A stretch of DNA of 64,000 bases, from contig JAJTUP010000021.1 in NCBI GenBank assembly GCA_021399435.1, positions 310,001-374,000 of the forward strand. The letters are read 5' to 3'. Positions 34,804-46,136 of the stretch are shown here, in pieces (position 1 is the stretch's first letter; the number at the start of each line of letters is the position of its first letter). The DNA comes from Diaporthe sp. PMI_573. Its lineage: Eukaryota; Ascomycota; Sordariomycetes; Diaporthales; Diaporthaceae. Position numbers and translations under genes: made by a program. The notes below the pieces were generated by a model that was not told where the DNA came from, ran no database searches, and saw nothing but the letters and a program-made list of their open reading frames with translations.

Positions 34804-36375
34804 CTACAATGTGCCATCGGCCACGACGTAGACCGCACTGCCGCTTCCCGGCCGGCTCTCGACGACCGCCCCCTCCCTCTGCTCCGGCGTCAGCTCCCTC
34901 TTGCTGTAGTACTCCCTCTCCCACGCCTCCCTGACGGCCTCCACCTTGTCCGCCGGCACGAGGTGCACGCTGCACCCGCCCCACCCGGCCCCGGTAAGGC
35001 GGCTGCCGTAGCTGCCCGCCCTCCGCGCGATGCTGCAGATGTCGTCGATCTCGGGGCAGCTGCACTCGTAGTCGTCGCGGCAGCTGTCCTGCGTGGCGTT
35101 CATGAGGGCGCCCAGCCGCTCGTTGTAGGCGGTCGTGTCCGCGCCGCCGTCCGGGTGGTTGGCCGGGTCCTCGAGCAGCGACATGAAGTCCAGCACGCGC
35201 AGGGCCTCGCGGAACACGTGCAGCGCGCGCTGGCGCAGCTTGAACCTGTCGGCGCGCACGGGGAACTTGGACGTGAAGCGCGCGTTGAGCTCGTCCACGC
35301 TGACGCCCAGCCTCCCCGCGACCTCCTCGCGCGTGTAGCCCTCCGCCTTGCCCAGGGTCGCCTCCGTCAGCGAGATGAGCTCGCGCAGCTGGTCCTTGAC
35401 GGGCTTGCCCGCCTTGTCCGGGTGGCTGGCGTAGTACGTGTCGTGGAAGCCCTTGAGCGAGACGCCCAGCGGCGCCGCGTCGGCGGGCAGACGGGTCCCC
35501 TCGGGGTTCAGCGCTGCGCTCAGGTAGGCGGCCGCCAGGCTGCACTCGACCACGCGCAGGTTGTAGTGGATTGGGCCAGTGACGTACTTGTCAGCGGCGA
35601 CGAAGGACTGCGCGATCAGGAAGCACAGCTCCGGGTTTGTCTTGGGGAAGTGTACCGGGCGCGCGGTGAGGCTGGGCGAGAAGGAGACGTAGAGGGCCGA
35701 GCCGCGCTCGGAGAAGACTGATGCAGACTGGTCCATGCCTCCCGAGTTGACGCCGACCGCACGCTCGGACACGATGGCCAGCTCGGTGAGCTCGGTCTTG
35801 TCGACGGTCTTGTCGCCGTTGGCGATCATGACGGCCAGCGCAGAGGTGCTCGTGAAGGCGGCGCTGGAACTCAGGCCGCCGCCGGCGGGCACGGTGCCGT
35901 CCATGAGGATCTGCATGGACACGGGCTTGTAGGCGGCGCCGTGCTTCTTCCTGAGCAGCTCCAGGGCACCCTTCAGGCCGGACTTGAAGTAGTTTGTCCA
36001 CTCGTGAACCGTGGAGTCGATCTCGACGGCATCAAAGGGGATGTCGAACTCATGGCTGGGGAACTTTTGGTCTTGCACATTTGCGATCTTAATCTTGTAG
36101 GTCCCCTCCTTTACAGAAGCGGCATGGAGGTTGGTGGAGACGGCGATCAGGCAGTCTGCGGTGATGGCCATGGGCAGCACCGAGTAGAGTGAGTAGTCGA
36201 TGTGCTCGCCGATGATGTTGACACGACCGGGCGAGCGGGCGACGAACTCGGCAGCCTGGCCATAGGTGGACTGGAACTGGGTCAGGAGGTCATTCCATCG
36301 CCTTCCCTGGGTCGGGAGGGCATTCTCTGGGTAGATCTGGTCCAGCGACTTCGCAAAGGGCACAGGACCGGCCAT
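34804..36375 (-). CDS. GAL1: Galactokinase
   Basis: Single exon, 523 aa, from ATG at 36375. It phosphorylates alpha-D-galactose at C1 with ATP, the first committed Leloir step, in the cytosol. GHMP-kinase signatures are complete: galactokinase signature RSPGRVNIIGEHIDY at 47-61, ATP-binding GGGLSSSAAF at 165-174, catalytic Asp215 in GGMDQSASVF, and the C-terminal motif 3 near 461-470 (TGAGWGGCSV). Length matches yeast Gal1 (528 aa) and Aspergillus GalE-type kinases. I see no feature marking it as the sensor paralogue Gal3, since the SSSAAF loop is intact and an active kinase is expected. No other Leloir gene is adjacent. Codon use is strongly GC3-biased. Confidence 0.96.
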   Translation of the reverse strand: MAGPVPFAKSLDQIYPENALPTQGRRWNDLLTQFQSTYGQAAEFVARSPGRVNIIGEHIDYSLYSVLPMAITADCLIAVSTNLHAASVKEGTYKIKIANVQDQKFPSHEFDIPFDAVEIDSTVHEWTNYFKSGLKGALELLRKKHGAAYKPVSMQILMDGTVPAGGGLSSSAAFTSTSALAVMIANGDKTVDKTELTELAIVSERAVGVNSGGMDQSASVFSERGSALYVSFSPSLTARPVHFPKTNPELCFLIAQSFVAADKYVTGPIHYNLRVVECSLAAAYLSAALNPEGTRLPADAAPLGVSLKGFHDTYYASHPDKAGKPVKDQLRELISLTEATLGKAEGYTREEVAGRLGVSVDELNARFTSKFPVRADRFKLRQRALHVFREALRVLDFMSLLEDPANHPDGGADTTAYNERLGALMNATQDSCRDDYECSCPEIDDICSIARRAGSYGSRLTGAGWGGCSVHLVPADKVEAVREAWEREYYSKRELTPEQREGAVVESRPGSGSAVYVVADGTL

Positions 36376-37215
36376 GGTGATGGTGGGGGGGTGCGTATGA
36401 GGTATAGTACTCAGCTCAGGTGGGCGAGAGTTGGAGGGGCCAAAGTTCCAGCACGGGACACCTCAGCAGGCAGTCAGGAGAGGATGAGATATATCCTGGA
36501 TACTTTGGGAGGACGAGCAGGACGTCGAGAGACCTGAGAGACTTATACTGTGTAGAAGGAAGAATAGATGAGACCAGGTGAGGTGATTTCATCATCTGTT
36601 AGCCTGGTGATCTTCCCACATTTGCGCCGAGGATTGAGCCGCAACCTAGGCACGTCTGGAAGGCCTGGCAGGCCTGGCAAGCATGCAGCTGGTTGGAGCT
36701 GCTGCTTAGTTGGAGCTTGGAGCCGGCCCCAACAGCCCACGTCGTACAATTGCCCCGCGTTCCACCCAAGCTTCTCCGCAAGCAACCCCCCCTCGCTGGC
36801 TACCTACTCTACAGCACCACGTCGTCACTGGAGGTCCCAGTCCATAGGCGTAATGCGCAGCTGCATTGACTGGTGCCGCAGAAATACACGCAACAAACCA
36901 CCTCGCTCAATTCTCACGCACTGCCTTCTCAGCCTCGCTGCTCTCCAAGACTACGCCGCCAAAAGAAGCGATCCACCAGGGAGTCTGGGGCAACTCACGC
37001 GACCCGTGCTAACAACCTTGGAAGTTTGTAGACTGACGATTCGGTCCGGACTTCCCCGGACGGGATAATTCTTGTGGTACTAAGCAGAGCTCCCATCCTG
37101 GTGGCAATCATGTCTGGGATGGCAATACTAAACATCAACAGGCCATGGACTCCTCACACGAAACTACCTTCTGGCAACACCGCTGCACACCTGTCAAGCC
37201 AGCCGATACCATCCA
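36376..37215. other. Galactokinase promoter and PhyH 3' flank
   Basis: About 0.8 kb. It contains the promoter of the minus-strand galactokinase on its left and the terminator of the minus-strand PhyH gene on its right. No gene seen. Confidence 0.5.
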
Positions 37216-38557
37216 TCATACACCGTCGCCAATTTCATAATGCTTGTCCCATCGCTGTGCCACGGGGAGTCAGCGTCCATAAGCAACAACGAGGGCGCAA
37301 TGTTGCACGAGGTCATGTCAAACTTACCTTGTCCCATGGCCTGGATGAATCCACAAACCGCAAATCAGTCCCGACCCTGATCCTTCCTTGAGGGTCATGG
37401 TTGATCGTGGAAGCATGGATCTGAGAACCCACGGTTTCCAAAGTTAGCAAACGGCAACATGAAGATGTTCCATAAGAGTCAGAAAGACGCGTATCTCACA
37501 GCGTGCGACTGGTGGAGCACCACATCGCCGGCCTCGTAGGCCGTAGCGAGCCACCTCCGACCGTACTGGCGCCCAAACTCCTGCGGCCCATCGCAGAGGA
37601 AACCGGTGCTCATCATGTTGGAATTGAAGGCATTCCGCATCTCCTCGTCGCTCATCCCCGCCTCCTTGGCCTTCCTCGAAAATTCATTCTCGATCTCCTC
37701 GCCCAACCTCACCCCATCCTCGAGATAGATCAGCCCACCACCCTCGATACTGATGTCGCCCATCGGCACCCACGCAGTCAGCGCCGTCGGCTCCCCGTAC
37801 CGCAGGAAGCTCTGGTCATAGTGCACGCCGATGGCCCTGTTGCCCGGCGTGTTGTTGCGCAGCAGCGTCCTCTTCACCGGCAGCGTCTTGTCGCCCCAGC
37901 CGGTGAACTTCTCCACGAATCCCCTCAGCGCCGGGTGCTGCGTGAACCCTTTGCCCTCCTCGTTCCAGTACCACGCCGCCGTATCTGCAGCATTCAGAGT
38001 CAGTCATCAGAGCACCAAAGGAGTAGTTTCATCCAAATAGGGGAAATAAAGGGCCACAGCGTGGCCATAGCCTATCTCAAACCACCAGCGTAATGAGTTC
38101 TTTGAGGCTAGGCCACAGAGGGGAGGTGTTTCTTCTGGAAAGGGGTTAAGATTGTATCCAGAGGCTGCTTACGCTGCGCCAACGCCCCGTCGACGAACTG
38201 GGCCGCCACGGTGGACCTCTCGAGCGCGTCCTGGCCCGCGCCGATGCCCGGGTAGTCTGTGGGCGGCTTGGCGTTGTCGAAAATGCCCTCGACGTTTGTG
38301 GTGCCGGGCTTGAGGACGCCCGTGTGTGCCAGGCTGGCGAAATAGGCCTCGCGTGCCTTGAGGACGTCATCGCGAGGGAGAAGGCCCTTCAGGAAGACGT
38401 ATCCGTCTGCCTGATAGCGCTCCCGTAGGACGTCGAGGGGCTCGTCTGGGCGAGACACTCGCATCTGTGCGACCTCTGACGGCGAAAAGAGACCGTCGTT
38501 CACGTATAGGCTGGCGCCGTTGAGGGAAGGCGGAGCAGTTGGTTCTGCGTGAGGCAT
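37216..38557 (-). CDS. Phytanoyl-CoA dioxygenase (PhyH) family protein
   Basis: Four exons, complement(37216..37254, 37328..37420, 37500..37984, 38173..38557), 333 aa. Introns are 73, 79 and 188 bp; the last exon encodes only 12 residues (R-W-D-K...G-D-G-V). The family uses Fe(II) and 2-oxoglutarate to hydroxylate diverse substrates. The HxD pair is H183-Y-D185, the distal metal His is most likely H292 (A-I-H-A-S), and the 2-oxoglutarate-binding arginine lies in the following R-I-R-V-G-T-D-L-R-F segment. All are present, so the enzyme should be active. There is no obvious peroxisomal SKL signal, so true phytanoyl-CoA oxidation is not implied. It resembles general fungal PhyH proteins more than a meroterpenoid-cluster enzyme, and it is over 12 kb from the cluster at 50.6-63.4 kb. 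Substrate unknown. Confidence 0.88.
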
Positions 38558-39401
38558 GATGACTCCGCTGGAGGGAAAGCAACCAATACGACAATGCTGT
38601 GAAAGGTAGGTGACGAGGCCGATGCTTTCTGGTGCCAGCGTGAGAAGGAAGAGGACAGTCAGATCTCAACTACATGTCTTGCGCACTACCACCTGGGGTC
38701 CTCCGACTGACATCCCTTATATCACTTTGCAAGTGCACTTGGAAGAACGCTCGACCAAGCTTCCTGCCCACGGGAACCTATAGGGCAAAAATGGGCGTAA
38801 ACCTTCCCAACGTGGCGTAAAAGGGCTAGAAAACCCGGCCGCGCCGGCAGGGCGGGAAGGCAGGCGATTTGGGGAACCGAGCGTGGGGAAGACGGGGAAG
38901 ATGGCGCTTGATTCGGTGGGGTTGAGCCTGTGCCAGGAACAAGTCATGATGGCCCGAAATCCAATACCTCACGGCCGGAGCTCTGCCACCCTACGCGGCC
39001 TGGCTTCGCAATTGGCGATTTCGATACCCCTATCTGCTCTGACGTGGAAGATCGTGGCGACTAGCGTGCTTGGTGTGTGGACATGTGGACATGTGGACAG
39101 GTACACCTAGGCGGGCCTGCAGGTCACTTCTTGTGGGTGTGTGACCAAGCAAATGTTCTGCGACTCGAGTCTTGCCGTAGCTGGGACCGGAAACTCTCGT
39201 ATTTGGTTGAAACGAGCCAGGCGACCTCGCTTTCAAAAGTGATGGGCAAAGCTGAACAAGTTGGTTGCCTCGGTCACTTGGGGCTTAGGTAGCAGCCGTG
39301 CACGCCTTTGACAGTTCCATAGCATGCGTAACATGGCAGATCCCTATCAGCTAAACAAATGAACACACTGAACCCTTTCGGAGCCACTCCCGCAACCCAC
39401 A
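38558..39401. other. Intergenic region, PhyH promoter and RING-CH 3' flank
   Basis: About 0.84 kb. A short GTGGACAT tandem lies at about 39077-39100. No supported gene. Confidence 0.5.
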
Positions 39402-41259
39402 TTATGTAGACTCATCTGCCTGTTGCGTTTGTGTCGGCTTTGACTTTCGCCGTGGGACATTCCTCACCCTCCGGTGCTTCCTCACCTCAACGCGCCGATG
39501 CTTGGTGTACAAATTCACCGCGTCCCTCGCCACGATGAAGACCATCCCGCCGACCAGGCTGCGTCCCCATTGCTCCTGAAGCAAGCCCGTGGCAGCGCGG
39601 GGGTGGGCCCGCATGATCCAGTTGTCGGGCAAAGTGTGGCGCAGAATTTCGCCCGCACCCCAGCACACGAGCGGGAAGGTGATGGCAGTGACGACGCCAT
39701 TGACGAGGTCAGTAAGGGTCGTCGAAGGACCGCCATTTCGCTCCCGAATCACCTCTTCTTGTGCTTGATTGTTGTTAATGTTGTTGTTATTGTTGTTTGG
39801 CGGAGGATCCTGCTCGCCATTGCCCAGAGGCTCGATCCTGATGGGCGGTGGTGGTTCAGCGGCATCTTGGTCGCCTCCCTCGCTCTCCGTTTGCTCTTGC
39901 GGCTGCTCAGCTGCCTGCGCGCCAGCACGGTCATCGGCCCGCTCCTCGACCACAAAGACGCCCTGATCGTTCAGCTCGTCCTGCAGCTCCTGTATTGCAG
40001 CCGCCTCGTCTTCGTCGGGCCCGATGTGGAGCTCGATTTCGGCCACAACTTCCTCTTGGTTGTTCTCATCACCCATCAGATTGAGCACGGCATTACCGAC
40101 CCTCATCGCCTGGGCAAAGTAGCCTTCGTCATCTTCCTCAGCCGGGGCGGGGTTCTCCGCTGCGGCGTTGGCTTGCTGGCCGCCGTCAGCATTTTCTGCG
40201 GCAGGGAGCTGCTCGTTGGGGAGACCACGGCCTCTAAGGGCCTTGTTGAGGCGGCGCTCGTAGCCTCCAAGGAGATCGTAATAAATCCTGTTGTACGAGA
40301 AGCTAACCCATGGCATCATTGTCATAACCCACGCTGGTGACGGGGGCCAGGTGGGCATCTCATCGCGAAGGACGAGCGAAACGCCATACTATCACGCTTG
40401 TTAGGCTTGAGTATCTCCGTGGCAAAAAGTGGTCAACTCACCAGAATGGAAGCCGGCAGAGTCAGCATATCTACTAACTGCGACGGCAGGGCTTTTTGAA
40501 TCATCAAAGCCGGCGCGATGAAGTTCAGCATCCAGAACCTGAAGCAGAATTCCCATCCAGCTTTCCACCTGTACCACGGTATGCCTGGATTTATCCTTCG
40601 GTCTGCCAGGGCGCGTCCGAGACCAAGCCAAGTCATCGCCGGGCCGGGGCCAGCAAAGACGCACATGGACAGCATCCCATAATAGCTCGATGACGCCACT
40701 AGTTTGGTAAATCATGCAGTTAGCAACTTGTGCTACTTGACAATGTGCGCATGGTCCATGGACAGGGTACAAGACGGTATAGAGATCTGATATACCCAGG
40801 CCTCTGCAAATCGTCTTTCAGACAGAATGCCTGGCCGAGACTATAATGCGACAGTTTTTTGTTTTTTTTTGGGAGGCGGGGGGATGACCTACTGCTGCAA
40901 CCTGTGACGACGCCCAACAATATCGCAGGGGTGATGCGACTGTACATCTTGTGTAACCGGTCTCGGAGGCCAACAAAGCTGTCCTTGGGCTCTGTGGTCT
41001 GGATCTTTCCCTTGCAGGCGGGGCACCTCAGCGTTTTGGTGCTCTCGCGCTCATGCTCCGAAATCCATCGCAGCATGCAGTCCTCATGCGCCTCGAGCGA
41101 ACACGGACATGCGTTGACCCAGGCGGCATTCGGCGTCTCGGAGGGCGTTTGCAGGCAGATGAAGCAGCTCCGAAGGCTGGTGTCGGTTTGGGTCCGCTGA
41201 AGCTGAGGCGTCGTTGGCGCCGCTGCGGGAGCAGCATTTGTCTCGCCGGCGGAGGACAT
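39402..41259 (-). CDS. RING-CH (MARCH-like) membrane E3 ubiquitin ligase
   Basis: Three exons, complement(39402..40388, 40442..40698, 40893..41259), 536 aa; introns of 53 and 194 bp. The N-terminus carries a C4HC3 RING-CH domain: C32, C35, C51, C53, H58, C61, C79, C82, the signature of MARCH/Doa10-type ligases that recruit E2 enzymes at membranes. Hydrophobic segments follow in exon 1 (about 108-118), exon 2 (Gly/Phe/Trp-rich, two or three likely helices) and near the C-terminus (about residues 450-500). A long acidic, Asn/Gln-rich loop lies between them, and the tail is Arg/Lys-rich. It is too short for Doa10; MARCH5-like membrane ligases are the closest idea. Two in-phase donors 9 nt apart (GTTGCA and GTAGGT) could end exon 1; I chose GTAGGT as nearer consensus. 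Divergent from the SGT2 gene. Confidence 0.86.
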
Positions 41260-41835
41260 GATGGGCTGGTCGCGGGGGAGGGGGGGAGAATTGAGGTCGG
41301 CGACTGGCTCGTTGGGCTCGGGCGACGTGGCTGAACGGATCGCGCCGACCCTGCCGGCGGGAGGAGGAGCTTCGCACCGTCAGGGTTTCGCGCAGGACAG
41401 CGTTTCGCGCGTGTACGTACTGAGGTATGTCCTTCAGAGGAGCAGGAGGACGGGGCCGAGCCGGGAGGTGGGCGCTGCCTGGGCAATAAGCCCGGGTGTT
41501 TGATTCGGCAATCCCGGTGTCTTGGCTGCTGAGATATGTTGTCTCTCCTCGTGCAGTGATCGAATTTGCAGGCTTCTATTTTGACACTGTTGTGAGAAGA
41601 GCAACAAGAACAAAGAATCGCAAACAAGGAGAGGTCAGGTAGTCCACATGAAAGGGGGTGGACGGAAGGAGCTGGACCATATCGGGGCGGAAACGAGTGA
41701 GTGGTGATTGTTTGAGGTGACATCAGAAACGCCAAGGGTTATGGGTGGACTGGCTTGGGGGAGCTGGGGGGAGTTGCCCTGCGGAGCAGCCCCAGCCCTG
41801 AGTGTTTGTTTGAGTTGCTGCCCAAATACCGACTG

Positions 41836-41845
41836 TACCTAGGTA
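41836..41845. repeat. TACCTAGGTA palindrome, copy 2
   Basis: Perfect copy in the divergent promoter of the RING-CH and SGT2 genes, extended by one matching base pair (GTACCTAGGTAC). A near-copy follows about 100 bp to the right. Confidence 0.7.
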
Positions 41846-42113
41846 CATGGGGACCTACAATTCTTAGTGGTTTGGCCATTTGTTCAAGTCTTTTGATGGT
41901 AGGTGCTACGAAGCCCTAAAAGTCCAATCTCTGGTTTAGGCCACCTAGGTACAGGAATATATATGTGGTGCTTTTAATGTAGTTCTTGTGAAGAGCGCTT
42001 TTATTAGCTCTGTTACTGTGTAGTAGTGCTTCACTTGGGTGGCTACGGCGCACAGAGCATGGGACGCCCTCTTCTCCAAACTTGTCCCGGGCAGGTCCCA
42101 CAGTCTGCTCCTC

Positions 42114-42121
42114 TTCTAGAA
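42114..42121 (+). promoter_or_regulatory. Possible heat-shock element core (TTCTAGAA)
   Basis: An inverted TTC/GAA pair with a 2-bp spacer, 137 bp before the ATG of the SGT2 co-chaperone. Heat-shock factor binds arrays of three or more such half-sites and I see only two perfect ones, so this is suggestive only. Confidence 0.3.
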
Positions 42122-42257
42122 CGTCCCTCCATCCCACCTTTGTTTATTAGGCGAGACACATCCTAGAGCCTCACCATCCCCCACCTCTCTAGACTTGCCC
42201 AACTCCCTACATATACCCAAACAACCTCATTCTGCCGAACATTAGATCCACTGAGCT

Positions 42258-43516
42258 ATGGTATGTGCTCTGCTGTGCTGTGCTCTGCTGTGCTGGTCCC
42301 CGCGACTTCTCAGCTCAAGCAGGAATGAATTGCCCCGCTGATCTCCGCGCACAGGCAACCACATCCAAGCAGCGCCTTGCGCTGGCTATCTGCGACTTCC
42401 TGTCGACCTCTGTCACTGATGGCACACTCCCAGCAGACGATCAAGATTCCATCGATGTTGCTATCAACTGCATCGCCGAGTCCTTCAAGGTCGATCCCTC
42501 CAACAAGGCCGCCGTATCCGAGGCCGTCGGGGACCAAAATCTCCTGAAAATATACGGCGTCTACGAGAAGTTGAAGAACTCCACCAAGCCTGCCGTCGAC
42601 GCTGCCTCCTCTGCCGCACCGTCGCAAGCAGGTGCAGTCAGCGAAGATGCCAAGAAGGAGGCCGAGGCGCTCAAGTCCAAGGGCAACGCTGCCATGGCAC
42701 AGAAGGACTACCCCAAGGCCATCGAACTCTACACCAAGGCCTTGAGCCTGCACCCTGGCAACGCCATCTTCCTGTCGAACCGTGCCGCAGCACACAGTGC
42801 CGCAAAGGATCACGAGAGCGCCCGGGCTGACGCCGAGGCCGCCGTCGCGATAGACCCCAAGTATACCAAGGCGTGGAGTCGCCTGGGCCTCGCCCGATAT
42901 GCCCTGGACGACGCCAAGGGCTCCATGGAGGCATACCAGAAGGGTATCGAGTACGAGGGCAACGGTGGCAGCGACGCTATGAAAAAGGGCTACGAGACCG
43001 CCAAGAGGCGGGTCGAGGAGGAGTCTGAGGCCGAGGTCGCGTCAAGAGGTGCTGGTGCCGCAGCCGGCGGTGGCGGTCCCAACCTGAATGACCTGGCGAG
43101 CATGTTTGGCGGTGGTGGACAAGGAGGTGGTGGCGGTGGCATGCCAGATCTGTCGTCCATCATGAGCAACCCCATGTTCGCCTCCATGGCTCAGAACCTC
43201 ATGAGCAACCCGGAGCTCATGCAGAACCTCATGGGCAACCCCAGGCTGCGTGAAATGGCCAACTCCTTTGGTGGTGGTGGCGGCGGCGGCGGCGGCGGCG
43301 GCATGCCCGACATGTCAGCTCTCATGAATGACCCCAACATCGCCGAGATGTAAGTCTTGTCATCATTCCCGGATACGACAAGCCAACTAACATCGACTCA
43401 GGGCACGGAATCTGATGGGAGGCGGCGGTGGCGGCGGTAGCGGTGGTGCGCCCGGCGGTGGGCCTGGGGCCGGACCTGGGGCTGGGGCCGGGGCTGGAAG
43501 CGGATCTGGCAAATGA
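42258..43516 (+). CDS. SGT2: SGT2/SGTA small glutamine-rich TPR co-chaperone
   Basis: Three exons, 42258..42260, 42355..43349, 43402..43516, 370 aa. Exon 1 is the ATG alone, followed directly by GTATGT; after splicing the protein begins M-A-T-T-S-K-Q-R-L-A, the expected family start. SGT2 hands tail-anchored proteins from ribosome and Hsp70/Hsp90 to the GET pathway. Visible parts are the N-terminal dimerisation domain (about 1-70, binds Get4/5), three TPR motifs (about 103-207, with the usual G-N-x-A and S-N-R-A-A signatures) that bind Hsp70/90 tails, and a C-terminal Met/Asn/Pro-rich client-binding region with repeated M-S-N-P and M-G-N-P. Gly-rich linkers and a Gly/Ala/Pro tail follow. The unspliced frame is open through the intron, so a naive model would start at a wrong upstream codon. 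Confidence 0.92.
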
Positions 43517-44398
43517 GCTCAATAACCGGCACCGCACAACACTCGATCCTCTTCTTTCATGCTCATCTTCAAGACACCTGCTTCTCATTATTACTAGAAG
43601 ACCAGCTTTGGAGTTCACAACGAGGCTTTGCTCTACCGGCGCTTTGTACCGTATTTGACTGGCTAGACCCTGGTCACAGCATACCGGCGATCGCTCGCCG
43701 CTTGTGCCATATAAGCCATATCTGACAAGCTCATAGCCTACACACAGTCTCTAAGTAGGAGGTGTCCGACCGCATGTCGAGAGACAACAGGCGCGGGCAA
43801 CGGAGTTACGATGTGACATGGACCACCTGGCCAGTGTTCGGGAACGCACTCACCTTTGGCAGTCGCCTCAACCTCTGATGTCCCATGTCTCTCTCGCTGC
43901 TTCCATGATTACAATGGGGAGCCCGATGATGAAATATCTCATCTCGCAGCACCAACAATCTGCACAAGCTTCGAACAATCATATCTGGGTTGCGTGACGA
44001 CAGATTCCGGCTTGGTGCAAACTTGCTACCTTGATGGGAATTCACACTCGGACCTTCCAATCTCAACCTCATGCTGCCGTACGAAGCGGTCCCCAGCTTC
44101 TACATTCTACGTCGTCCCTTCCTCACTCGTGCGTGCTTCCTCCTTGCATCGGTTCCTCCTCAGACCAGCCGGCGCCCTCCATCTGCGTCACTGTTATTTG
44201 TCATTCTTGTAATTGCACCGCTTCTGAACAACACACACAACGACCTTCTTGCCCCACACTCAAACTCCACAGCATCAAAAAACAGCTCTCGATTCCAAAA
44301 TTTGCAGCAAGGTAGATCCGCCCACAAGGTCAGATTCGCCAGCCCCAACGGCCTCTGGGCCAAGAATCAACACCGTCGCCTCTCTTCTAGCAGCATTG
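43517..44398. other. SGT2 3' flank
   Basis: About 0.9 kb with overlapping short frames in several registers and no domain. Probably 3' UTR and spacer. Confidence 0.45.
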
Positions 44399-44812
44399 AT
44401 GTGCGCTCTCTACGATATCACCCGTTCATATGAGATAGACATGTACATCATCCTGAGTGAGACCGTCCGGGAGGCAAGCGAAGACATCCTTGAGCGGGTG
44501 AGATCGGGGTTTCCGATGTCAGAACACCTTTCGACCTTGTTGGAAACCCATTTGGCAGATGCTCGAGCCAGGCAAAACCCCCTTGAGAGGCTGAGTCTCA
44601 TGTGGCTCTGGACATTCATTGAGCTGCCGCTCTTCCTATGCTGTAATTGTCTGGACCAGCTCTGGCATGTCGTCGTGTGGGAGCTCAGATTGTTGGTGCG
44701 GATGCGGAGGTGTTTCCAAGCCTCCTGCCGGCAAGCGTTGCTGATTCCGGCAACGATCCGGGCCAGAATCCTATCCGAGCAACCTGACCTAGCAGGGAGG
44801 GAGGCAGACTAG
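44399..44812 (+). CDS. Hypothetical protein with one hydrophobic helix (doubtful)
   Basis: Open frame of 137 codons from ATG at 44399; the frame continues upstream without an ATG. The composition is protein-like: an amphipathic charged N-terminal half (I-L-S-E-T-V-R-E-A-S-E-D-I-L-E-R), a Trp/Leu/Cys-rich hydrophobic stretch (about 77-98) that could span a membrane, then an Arg-rich segment. No known domain recognised. An upstream exon is possible. It may equally be a chance frame. Confidence 0.3.
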   Translation: MCALYDITRSYEIDMYIILSETVREASEDILERVRSGFPMSEHLSTLLETHLADARARQNPLERLSLMWLWTFIELPLFLCCNCLDQLWHVVVWELRLLVRMRRCFQASCRQALLIPATIRARILSEQPDLAGREAD

Positions 44813-46136
44813 ATGGTTGCGACTGTTGTTGCCTTGGGGTTTGTGGCTGAATTATTGGAAAGGCACTGGGTGTGACCGAACGAAAGAGAGGGGGGGGGGT
44901 TGTGTTAGGGTATAATGGGAATGTTCATCAGCCTGTGCCGGTTTAGTATCAACACACCAGCGGGGAAGCGATTCACGTTCTCGAGCAGGACCAAGGGGTG
45001 GATGGATTCAGACTGTGATTGTGAGTCTCCACGTACAATATTACAACAATACAGCCACAGTCGTCAAGATTCGAATATGTCATTGCAGAGCGTCTGTGAC
45101 TTGTTACCTTCTAATCCGTCATTATATAGGAGATGTTCCTGTAAGAGGTCAGTCATAGAGGAGTTTGGGTAGTAACCACTGCCCAGGTAGTCCACTGCAT
45201 AGATGTTGTGCCGCGTAGCGGACACCCAAGCAAAGCTCGTTTGTATTGAACCCCCACAGCCTTAGATGGACGCGTAATTGCAGGCACCCGATGCCGACTG
45301 AATTGCTCGTCTGGAGTGAGAAAACGGTAACAATATCAGACTGAATTCCCCCAAGTAAAGGAGTCACAATGGTGGTAATCACTTGGTACTCGTCACGGTG
45401 TTTTGGGATTCGGGTATCGGCAAGAGGCTGCAGCTTAAACATTGAAACCAAGCTCGTGGGGGGTTCAACTCAAATAGCTCCGCTCCATTCCATGTCCACG
45501 TCGATTTAAAAGCGCTGGGAATAATCTCCGGGCGCCGCCCTCAAATGTTGATGTTCAATGGTAAGTGGGTGGCTGCCGTAACAAAATGCCGCCTACCCCA
45601 TGTAAGACTCGTTGTGAATCTGATGACCCCAAGTCACTCGTTCAGACATCAAGGCTTAGAGAAAGTTGGTCGTTGAGATCTTGGTACTACTAGTAAGCAG
45701 CCTTACCAAGTGCTCTTGGCAATAATTGGTGGATGCGTGTGGGAGATAAGTCCTTGCTGTCCCGCATAATTGGCGGAACATCTGTGGCGGCGCACGGCGC
45801 CTAGTCTTAAACAATATATAACGGACCCTCCGCGCCCCAGCTCACGAGGCTCGACCGTCCAGGTGGACACCGCTCCCAGGCCTCGACGGCCCCGTTTGTC
45901 TCGCGCCGAGAGCCATGTTCGTGCCCACGGAACATGGCATCCGCAATGGCAGCACCAGGGCAAGCTGCCATTTGGGAGCAGGTCATGGGTGTTGACTTTG
46001 CAAGGATGGTGATGCCAACCCAGAAATACTTATAGATGCTCGTTTCTATCAAATATGTCGCTCGGTAGTTCGAGTGAATCATTACTCTATCCATCAAAAG
46101 TCCTGTCTTGGCAATTCAGAAAACAATTATCGCACG
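44813..46136. other. Spacer before the LPMO gene, with a repeat relic
   Basis: About 1.3 kb, less GC-rich than the housekeeping region. It holds one copy of a dispersed repeat (45211-45240) whose inverted partner is at 50063-50092. A plus-strand AATATATAA at about 45811 is TATA-like but over 300 bp from the LPMO ATG. No gene recognised. Confidence 0.5.
45211..45240 (+). repeat. Dispersed repeat relic, copy A
   Basis: Thirty bases that match the reverse complement of 50063-50092 at 27 positions. The three differences are all transitions (A/G, A/G, T/C), the pattern expected of repeat-induced point mutation (RIP). Confidence 0.55.

Larger units (their letters stand above)
41260..42257. other. 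Divergent promoter, RING-CH ligase and SGT2
   Basis: 1 kb shared upstream region. It contains a perfect TACCTAGGTA palindrome (41836-41845), a second near-copy (41943-41951) and a heat-shock-element core (42114-42121). No coding frame supported. Confidence 0.55.

Noticed and set aside
34963..35721. 252-codon plus-strand frame rich in Val, Ala and Arg
   Set aside because: Exact antisense of galactokinase; the other long frames there are also shadows.
39474..40340. 288-codon plus-strand frame
   Set aside because: Antisense of the third exon of the RING-CH ligase.
42265..42354. Extended SGT2 N-terminus beginning in the first intron
   Set aside because: The segment is Cys/Leu-rich and unlike the family; splicing from the ATG at 42258 gives the conserved start.
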